Source: Candidatus Anaerobutyricum stercoripullorum | GTDB taxonomy: Bacteria; Bacillota; Clostridia; Lachnospirales; Lachnospiraceae | NCBI GenBank assembly: GCA_019114885.1 | Contig: DXEQ01000077.1 | Span: forward strand, 1 to 7,076 | Direction of reading: 5' to 3' | DNA: 7,076 nt | Part shown: one piece after another, positions 1-4,999 of the stretch | Position numbering within the stretch: position 1 is the first letter of the stretch | Layout of the letters: each line of letters starts with the position of its first letter | Translations under genes and position numbers: made by a program | Notes under the pieces: model-generated | What the model was told of the DNA's origin: nothing | The model's database searches: none | What the model saw: the letters and a program-made list of their open reading frames with translations, nothing else

Positions 1-1
1 T

Positions 2-511
2 GTGATGGTCGGCGTCGCCGCCTTTGTGGGAACCGCAGCACAGCTTTTAATGGGAACAATCGTGGATATCTTAAAGGTACAGTTTGCTGTCACCGATTTT
101 GAAGCGGTTGCCGGTCTGCCGGAGAGTGTGTTTGCCACAGAAGGGTTCGCTTTCTTAAATGATCTGTTATTCTCAGGCATTCTGTTCTGCCTGCTGCCAA
201 CCTTGTATCTCGTGCCGAAGCTGTATGGAAAGATTGAACCGCTTCTCGGTATGCAGCCACGGACGAAGGAGACAGGTCTTGGAGAGATCAGTGTGAAAAA
301 TATCATCGTCTGTCTTGTTGCTTTTGCCTGTGCGATCGGCGCCGAGATGATGGCGGAAAGCGGTCTGTCCCTCATTGACTGGGAAGCAGGCTGGGCAGAG
401 AGCGGCACAGCGCTGGCCGCAGGGATGGTTGTGGCAGCGGTGATCGCCATCGTGATGCTCATGGTGATGCGGAAGAATGCGGATGCTGTCGGTCATGCAG
501 GACAGGAATAG
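2..511 (+). CDS. Probable ECF transporter S component (substrate-binding membrane subunit), 5' end missing
   Basis: The reading frame is open from the left edge, and 169 residues are visible. The GTG at 2 and ATG at 5 sit at the edge, with no room to see a ribosome site, and lead straight into a membrane helix, so the true start is probably upstream. I see four hydrophobic segments at about visible residues 2-24, 52-72, 99-117 and 136-156, with a polar loop at about 30-50 and a basic-rich loop at about 73-98. The chain ends in a short polar tail. S components usually have about six helices, so one or two may be missing. Sequence alone does not identify the family. The call rests on hydrophobicity and on position: directly ahead of a double ECF ATPase and an EcfT, in the same operon, with a 23-base gap. 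If correct, it binds the imported solute in the cytoplasmic membrane. The substrate is unknown. Another small membrane protein remains possible. Confidence 0.6.
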   Translation: MMVGVAAFVGTAAQLLMGTIVDILKVQFAVTDFEAVAGLPESVFATEGFAFLNDLLFSGILFCLLPTLYLVPKLYGKIEPLLGMQPRTKETGLGEISVKNIIVCLVAFACAIGAEMMAESGLSLIDWEAGWAESGTALAAGMVVAAVIAIVMLMVMRKNADAVGHAGQE

Positions 512-523
512 CAGGGAAAATGC

Positions 524-527
524 GGAG
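524..527 (+). promoter_or_regulatory. Shine-Dalgarno GGAG that decides the ATPase start
   Basis: GGAG lies 7 bases ahead of the ATG at 535. The in-frame ATG at 520 has only AGGG three bases upstream, which is too close. The 535 start gives a protein beginning MDKIIRIEDF, right at the first strand of the ABC domain, as is usual for EcfA proteins. I therefore prefer 535 over 520. Confidence 0.6.
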
Positions 528-534
528 TGACGTT

Positions 535-2277
535 ATGGATAAGATTATCAGAATAGAAGATTTCACTTACACCTATCCGGGCGCACAGCAGCCGACCCTG
601 ACCCACGTCAGTCTTGAGATTGAAAAAGGAGATTTCCTCGCAGTCGTTGGAAACAACGGCTGTGGAAAATCGACCTTATGTAAAGTCTTAAATGGATTGA
701 TTCCACATTTTATTGCCGGAGAATTTTCCGGCTCTGTTTTTATTGACGGGGAAAATACGCTGCAGGCCGATGTGGGAACTCTTGCCCGCAAGGTGGGATA
801 TGTGTATCAGGATTTTGAGAACCAGATTGTCCGACCGACGGTGCTGGACGATGCCTCTTATGCCTGCCTGAACTATGGTATGGCAGATTATGAGAAGAGA
901 GGAAGAGAGGCGCTTCATCAGTGTGGACTGGAAGGCAGAGAAGAAGAATACATCTGGCAGCTTTCCGGAGGGCAGACCCATCTGCTGGCGCTGGCGGGAG
1001 CGGTGGCGCTGGGACCGGAAATCCTGATTTTGGACGAGCCCATCGCTCAGCTGGACCCGGGACACGCAGACCGTATTTATGAGGTGCTGCGGGAGCTGAA
1101 TGAAACTTATGGAAAAACAATTATCGTGATTGAGCATCATACCGAATATATCGCGGACTACTGTAAGCATGTACTTTTGTTAAGAGACGGACAGGCGGCG
1201 TGGATTCTTCCGGCAAGAGAAGCGCTGGCACGGGTGGAAGAACTGCAGGAGAGCAATATCTTTCCTCCGCAGGTGACTATCGCCGGATTTCGTCTGCAAA
1301 AAGAGGGGCTCCTGCCTGCCGGATGTCCTCTGCCAACGACCGTGGAAGAAGGAGAAAAGGCGCTGGACGGGCTGACGTTTTACGCAAACAGAAGAAATAT
1401 GCAGGAAGCGAGCCAGCCGGGAGAGCAAACGGTGGCGCAGTTTCAGGATGTGAAAGTTTCGTACCGCTCTGTCAAGGGGGAACCTCGCGTGATTTTTGAC
1501 GGGTTGAATCTTTCCATCCACAAAGGAGAGAAAATCGCCCTCATCGGTTCCAACGGCGCGGGCAAATCCACCATGATGAAGATGCTGGTAGGATTGCTGC
1601 GGCCGTTGGAGGGAACGGTGACGTTAGACGGAACCGTCTTAAAAAATGTAAAGCCGGAAGCATTGTCCCGGCAGATTTCCCTCGTGTATCAGAATCCCGA
1701 GGAAATGTTCATCAAAGATTCCATCTACAGCGACATCGCCTATGCCATGCAGGTAAGAGGGGTGGAGGACTGGCAGAAGAAAACGGAGGCGCTGCTGGCA
1801 CGTTTTCGGTTGTCAGAGCTTTCGGACAGGGACGGACGACTGCTGTCCGGCGGGCAGATGCGCCGGGCCAGCCTTGCCATCGGCGTCGCCTTAAATCCGG
1901 GCATCCTTCTTCTGGATGAGCCGACGGCCAATCTGGATATTGCCACCAGAAAGGAAATCATGCGTACCCTCACAGATATGAAGGATGTGACCGACACAGT
2001 CATGATCGCCACCCATGATATGCAGCTGGTGTGCGAGTGGGCGGAGCGGATTATCGTACTCTGTCAGGGAAATGTGGTGGCGGATGGTACGCGGGATGAG
2101 ATATTTGGCAATCAGGAACTGACTCGACTGGTCGGTATCCGGCCGCCGGAGATATTCTCCATGGGACAGGCGCTGGACGAGAGAGCGTTTTGTTACACGG
2201 TGGATGAATTTTTACAGGAGTTTAAGAAGGAGGAATGGGACAATGATGCAGAAACTGTCAGAGAATATCTTAGATAA
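535..2277 (+). CDS. ecfA: ECF transporter double ATPase (two fused ABC domains, EcfA-A' type)
   Basis: This is the cytoplasmic ATPase pair of an ECF importer, fused in one 580-residue chain. A single EcfA is about 280 residues. In domain 1 the Walker A runs from G39 to T47 (K45, S46), the Q-loop is Q92, the LSGGQ signature is 143-147, the Walker B acidic pair is D167-E168, the D-loop is around L173-D174 and the switch histidine is H201. In domain 2 the Walker A is G338-T346 (K344), with Q386, LSGGQ at 437-441, D461-E462, the D-loop at 465-468 and H494. Both sites look catalytically complete. The Q-loop contexts (FENQ and NPEE after YQ) are EcfA/CbiO-like. A linker of roughly 75 residues at 225-300 joins the domains. 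The start follows the GGAG at 524. The acidic tail (about 560-580) is encoded partly in the overlap with the T gene. The architecture recalls YkoD of the thiamine-related YkoEDC system, but this does not establish the substrate. Confidence 0.93.
   Translation: MDKIIRIEDFTYTYPGAQQPTLTHVSLEIEKGDFLAVVGNNGCGKSTLCKVLNGLIPHFIAGEFSGSVFIDGENTLQADVGTLARKVGYVYQDFENQIVRPTVLDDASYACLNYGMADYEKRGREALHQCGLEGREEEYIWQLSGGQTHLLALAGAVALGPEILILDEPIAQLDPGHADRIYEVLRELNETYGKTIIVIEHHTEYIADYCKHVLLLRDGQAAWILPAREALARVEELQESNIFPPQVTIAGFRLQKEGLLPAGCPLPTTVEEGEKALDGLTFYANRRNMQEASQPGEQTVAQFQDVKVSYRSVKGEPRVIFDGLNLSIHKGEKIALIGSNGAGKSTMMKMLVGLLRPLEGTVTLDGTVLKNVKPEALSRQISLVYQNPEEMFIKDSIYSDIAYAMQVRGVEDWQKKTEALLARFRLSELSDRDGRLLSGGQMRRASLAIGVALNPGILLLDEPTANLDIATRKEIMRTLTDMKDVTDTVMIATHDMQLVCEWAERIIVLCQGNVVADGTRDEIFGNQELTRLVGIRPPEIFSMGQALDERAFCYTVDEFLQEFKKEEWDNDAETVREYLR
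715..741 (+). terminator. Weak terminator-like hairpin inside the ATPase gene
   Basis: GCCGGA (715-720) and TCCGGC (727-732) pair perfectly, with a possible G-T pair inside, leaving an AATT loop. Five Ts follow at 737-741 after a four-base gap. It lies in the coding sequence around codons 61-69 of domain 1. The stem is short and coding constraint could produce it, so function is doubtful. Confidence 0.18.
2228..2233 (+). promoter_or_regulatory. Shine-Dalgarno AGGAGG for the T component, inside the ATPase gene
   Basis: A full AGGAGG lies 9 bases ahead of the ATG at 2243. It fixes the T-component start well inside the ATPase coding sequence and makes the earlier in-frame ATG at 2204 unlikely. 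Translational coupling of the two subunits is a reasonable inference. Confidence 0.75.
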
Positions 2278-3070
2278 GTTTTCGATGGATTTCCTGAGAA
2301 ATCAGGTGCTGAAAAATGCGTATGGTAACGACGACACTATCATCGCGGCGAGAGATCCGCGGATTCTTCTTGTATGGTATCTGTTTTTCGGGCTGGTTCC
2401 GTGGTTTGTAAACGATCTGCCATTTCTTCTTGGCTGTTTCGTGTTGGTGACGGTGACCACCCTGCTGGCAAGGGTGGCGGGACTTGTGCTTCTGCTTTTT
2501 GCAGTGGGTGTGTTCACGCAGACCGGATATCTGCTGGCGGCAACCATTTTGTTTGGCGGGGACGCCTCAGCCATCGCGCCGCTTCTTGTACTTACGTTGA
2601 AGGTTGCCACGGTATCGCTGGCATCTGTGACGGTATTTTCCGGACTGGACCCGGATCGTCTGTCTAATGGACTGATGTGGTTTGGATGCCCGGAACGGCT
2701 TTCTTTCTCCATCTCCTATGCATACCGGATGCTGCCGATGCTGATGGAAGAATTTCAGAACGTACTGCTTTCTTATCGCCTGCGGGGAAATCCTCCGGCA
2801 CACGATACATTTGCGGGCAAGATCCGTTATCTGATCTATCAGGTAAAGATCATCATACACGCATTTTATCCGCTGATGCTCAACACGGCAAAACGTTCCC
2901 GCACCACGGTGGAGGCGCTGGAGATCAAAGGATACCGCTATGCGGCAGTTAATAAAGAAGTGCGGAAGATGAAACTGTCATCCCTGAAAGTGACCTATGA
3001 TGATATGATTTTTCTCGCCATTTCTTTTTTGTGGGTGGCGGTCTCCGTGCTGGTATCCACGGTATTATAA
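2243..3070 (+). CDS. ecfT: ECF transporter transmembrane component T
   Basis: EcfT is the scaffold that couples ATP hydrolysis to the S subunit in the cytoplasmic membrane. The 275-residue length fits the family (about 260-280). Near the N terminus is D38-P39-R40, the conserved DPR just before the first helix. Hydrophobic segments lie at about 41-57, 60-75, 79-101, 109-131 and 255-273. Two cytoplasmic coupling motifs are present: S177-Y-R-L-R-G182 matches the first Arg-Gly motif, and E227-I-K-G230 followed by Y231-R232 matches the second but has lysine in place of the usual arginine. The start at 2243 follows the AGGAGG at 2228. The Met at 2246 is an alternative that leaves a 12-base spacing. 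The gene overlaps the ATPase gene by 35 bases in another frame. It is very probably the partner of that ATPase and the upstream S component. Confidence 0.9.
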   Translation: MMQKLSENILDKFSMDFLRNQVLKNAYGNDDTIIAARDPRILLVWYLFFGLVPWFVNDLPFLLGCFVLVTVTTLLARVAGLVLLLFAVGVFTQTGYLLAATILFGGDASAIAPLLVLTLKVATVSLASVTVFSGLDPDRLSNGLMWFGCPERLSFSISYAYRMLPMLMEEFQNVLLSYRLRGNPPAHDTFAGKIRYLIYQVKIIIHAFYPLMLNTAKRSRTTVEALEIKGYRYAAVNKEVRKMKLSSLKVTYDDMIFLAISFLWVAVSVLVSTVL

Positions 3071-3079
3071 GAGTAGATT

Positions 3080-3086
3080 GGAGGAG
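3080..3086 (+). promoter_or_regulatory. Shine-Dalgarno GGAGGAG supporting a TTG start
   Basis: GGAGGAG sits 6 bases ahead of the TTG at 3093. The PHP signature HTH begins at residue 6 of the resulting protein, so no later start is possible without losing the active site. No in-frame ATG fits between the previous stop at 3068-3070 and this motif. Confidence 0.75.
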
Positions 3087-3092
3087 TAAACT

Positions 3093-4019
3093 TTGTATAT
3101 TGATTTTCATACCCACGGCAAGCTGGCCAAAAAGCTGCCGTTTTCAGAAGAATACACACACTGGCTGTTTTCAGAGGCGCAGGGAGCCGGACTGGACGCC
3201 CTCTGTCTTACGGAACATTTTAATACCTGGGGCTTTGACAAGCTGTACCGGTTTATCGCCGATCATTCCGAGCGGGAGGGAGACACGCTGGTTTTTGATG
3301 GCCTGCGGATTTTCCCGGGGATGGAGACGGACATTGCCGAAGGCGGGCACATTTTATCTGTTGGTCCCATGGAAGCGATTCTGGAACTGAATCACAGGCT
3401 GGAACCGCATAAAGAAAAAGGAAAATTCCTGCCCTTTGAGCAGCTAAAAGATCTTTTCGATGAATATCCGGTAATTGTCGGAGGCGGGCATCCGTACCGG
3501 GAGGGCGGACACATCCCGGAACTGCCGGAAAAGCAGCTGAAACGCTTTGATTTCTTTGATCTGAACGGAAAAGATGTGGCGGAACACCGGGCAATCACGG
3601 AGAAGCTGACCTTTGGCCTTGGGAGACGGTTCCGCAAGCCGGTGGTGGGCGGCAGCGATACCCATCAGGCGGTGCAGTACGGATGTATCCGCACACGATT
3701 TGAGAAAACCTGTACGACCGTGCAGGAGTTGTATCAGGAGATGCTGCTGGGTAATTACAATATCGTCATCTCCGATCAGGCGGCCTTTCAGGTAAAAACC
3801 GCGAACCTGTTAAAAAGAGCGCTCAAAGAAATACATGCTCTGGGTGGAGATTATGTGGCTGTTCTGACAGGAAAAGAAGCAGCAGCCCAAAATGAAGCGG
3901 GGCAGACAGACCGGGAAGAACCGTTGGCTGACTTTGACGGCCATGCGGCAGGCCAGACCGGGGAAGAAACTGTGAGCGCTGTTTTGGCACAGGAAAGGAC
4001 ACGGAAAAATGCATCTTGA
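3093..4019 (+). CDS. PHP-domain metal-dependent hydrolase (predicted phosphoesterase)
   Basis: The PHP fold hydrolyses phosphate esters with a bound metal cluster (histidinol phosphatases, TrpH-like nucleases, polymerase-associated domains). Visible signature residues in this 308-residue protein are H6-x-H8 on the first strand, E41-H42, E78 in a GMETD context, H86 in GGHIL, H133 in GGHPYR, and D189-x-H191 in GSDTH. It should be a cytoplasmic enzyme, since there is no signal peptide or membrane segment. From family memory, many PHP phosphatases have a histidine about six residues after HxH. Here that position is K14. After about residue 232 the chain leaves the PHP core. Residues 255-308 are rich in A, E, Q and T, look disordered, and run into the next gene's start. 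Translation starts at TTG. The gene sits between an ECF importer and an RpiR-type regulator, so it probably acts on the imported compound or a product of it. The substrate cannot be named. Confidence 0.85.
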   Translation: MYIDFHTHGKLAKKLPFSEEYTHWLFSEAQGAGLDALCLTEHFNTWGFDKLYRFIADHSEREGDTLVFDGLRIFPGMETDIAEGGHILSVGPMEAILELNHRLEPHKEKGKFLPFEQLKDLFDEYPVIVGGGHPYREGGHIPELPEKQLKRFDFFDLNGKDVAEHRAITEKLTFGLGRRFRKPVVGGSDTHQAVQYGCIRTRFEKTCTTVQELYQEMLLGNYNIVISDQAAFQVKTANLLKRALKEIHALGGDYVAVLTGKEAAAQNEAGQTDREEPLADFDGHAAGQTGEETVSAVLAQERTRKNAS

Positions 4020-4842
4020 ATTTCCCATCAGGCCGGAGCGACTGACGCCGGCGGAACAAAGACTTCTGGAGTATATTGAGGGAAACAGAGAAGAGTTTCT
4101 TTTTATGACGATCGGGCAGCTGGCGGCGAAAATGGGACTGTCCGAGGCGACCATCTCCCGGTTTGCCAGACACCTGGGCTGCCAGGACTTTAAACAGTTA
4201 AAAAATATTGTGATAGAACAAAATCATCTGGAGGGACCTGCCGGAAAGCTGGCAGGTACTCTTTTTACAGGAAACGGCGAAGAATCCTTCCAGGCGGCGG
4301 AATATTTAAAAAAACAGATGCTTTATCTGGAAAAAACCATGCAGAATCTGGAACCGCAGGTCTTTTTACAGGCGGTGGAGACCATCTTATCGGCGAAAAG
4401 AATCTTTATTCACGCCAAAAGCGCCTCGGCGTCCATGGGACAGCTCCTTTACTTCCGTCTGCGCCGTCTGGGACTGTCTGTTGCACAGATTCCCTCCGGC
4501 GGAACGGAAATGATGGAAGGACTTGCCCAGGCAGGAGAGGACGATGTGGTCCTCTTTTTCGGCTTCTCCAAAGTATCCTGGGAAGGGAAGGTCATCCTTG
4601 ACTGCCGAAAGACGGCCGGATACAAAACCATCTGTTTTACAGGCCGCCTTCTTGCTCCCCGGGAAGAGCAGGCTGACATCAACCTCTACGTATACCGGGG
4701 CGAGGAAAAAGAATATCACTCCATGACTGCGGCGGCCGCACTGGTGGACGCTTTGATCGTCGCCATATCCGAACGGCTGGGAGCAGACGGAGCGAAAAAT
4801 CTGCAGCGGATTCACCGGATGAAAAAGAAATATAGAATATAA
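4009..4842 (+). CDS. RpiR/MurR-type transcriptional regulator with a divergent SIS domain
   Basis: Regulators of this family bind DNA with an N-terminal HTH and sense phosphosugars with a C-terminal SIS domain. The 277-residue length is typical. The HTH lies within about residues 10-75, and the recognition segment S45-E-A-T-I-S-R-F is very characteristic. A helical linker follows, with SIS at about 118-257. The SIS loops depart from family consensus. The first GxGxS-like loop reads H135-A-K-S-A-S140, with both glycines replaced, and the second (usually I-S-x-S-G) reads F184-G-F-S-K188. The late LVDALI segment (245-250) is conventional. The gene overlaps the PHP stop by 11 bases. AAAGGA at 3994-3999 is its ribosome site, 9 bases from the ATG. 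As last gene of the operon it probably controls the ECF and PHP genes in response to their substrate. The operator would lie upstream of the window. Confidence 0.88.
   Translation: MHLEFPIRPERLTPAEQRLLEYIEGNREEFLFMTIGQLAAKMGLSEATISRFARHLGCQDFKQLKNIVIEQNHLEGPAGKLAGTLFTGNGEESFQAAEYLKKQMLYLEKTMQNLEPQVFLQAVETILSAKRIFIHAKSASASMGQLLYFRLRRLGLSVAQIPSGGTEMMEGLAQAGEDDVVLFFGFSKVSWEGKVILDCRKTAGYKTICFTGRLLAPREEQADINLYVYRGEEKEYHSMTAAAALVDALIVAISERLGADGAKNLQRIHRMKKKYRI
4231..4266 (+). terminator. Terminator-like hairpin with U-tract inside the rpiR-type gene
   Basis: ACCTGCCGG (4236-4244) pairs with CTGGCAGGT (4249-4257) over nine positions, with one G-T wobble and an AAAG loop. Beyond a small internal loop, GAG (4231-4233) pairs with CTC (4259-4261). 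Five Ts follow at once (4262-4266). This is a textbook intrinsic-terminator layout, but it lies in the coding sequence at about codons 75-86, in the linker between HTH and SIS domains. The structure is seen directly. Termination in vivo is inference. Confidence 0.4.
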
Positions 4843-4878
4843 GATTCTTGAATGGCAGCAATTCTCCCACATTCCCCC

Positions 4879-4907
4879 TTCCCGCCATGCTTCCGGGAGT
4901 GTATAAT
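4879..4907 (+). promoter_or_regulatory. Candidate sigma-70-type promoter for the ATPase/nuclease gene
   Basis: A perfect TATAAT -10 box lies at 4902-4907. Seventeen bases upstream is TTCCCG (4879-4884), which matches only three of six -35 consensus positions. The predicted transcript would start near 4914 and carry a leader of about 86 bases. A second -10-like box, TATGAT, is at 4914-4919. A small inverted repeat, TCCCG (4880-4884) and CGGGA (4894-4898), spans the -35 and spacer and could hold a regulator. Confidence 0.4.
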
Positions 4908-4929
4908 ACATAATATGATACTGGAATGG

Positions 4930-4958
4930 AGAGATCATGCACCGCATGTCTCTTTATT
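4930..4958 (+). terminator. Bulged hairpin with short T-rich tail: operon terminator or leader attenuator
   Basis: AGAGA plus CATGC (4930-4940, with T4935 bulged) pairs with GCATGTCTCT (4944-4953), giving ten pairs around an ACC loop. TTATT follows. It is the best terminator candidate downstream of the ECF-PHP-RpiR operon. It also lies about 16-40 bases into the transcript expected from the -10 at 4902, so it may act as leader RNA structure for the next gene. The tail is interrupted by A, so termination would be inefficient. Confidence 0.4.
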
Positions 4959-4985
4959 AAAAAGATATGCACCACATTTTCTCAG

Positions 4986-4992
4986 AAAGGAG
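4986..4992 (+). promoter_or_regulatory. Shine-Dalgarno AAAGGAG that decides the ATPase/nuclease start
   Basis: AAAGGAG is 7 bases ahead of the ATG at 5000. The in-frame ATG at 4967 has no purine-rich site ahead of it and would place this motif inside the gene. The shorter protein begins MSSLRIPVGV, the usual opening of this family. Confidence 0.75.
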
Positions 4993-4999
4993 CGCCTTC

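Noticed and set aside
520..534. Upstream ATG at 520 as start of the double ATPase
   Set aside because: Its ribosome site would be only three bases away, whereas the ATG at 535 has GGAG at good spacing and the expected N terminus.
688..1170. 160-codon minus-strand open frame opposite the first ABC domain
   Set aside because: The + strand carries all ABC motifs here. The antisense product shows no domain.
2457..2477. Perfect inverted repeat CCACCCT / AGGGTGG with a seven-base loop in the T-component gene
   Set aside because: No T-run follows and it lies in a membrane-helix coding region with repetitive GTG/CTG codons. Probably chance.
4387..4947. 186-codon minus-strand open frame overlapping the regulator and intergenic region
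   Set aside because: No recognisable motif, mostly antisense to the SIS domain, and no convincing ribosome site noted. Treated as a shadow.
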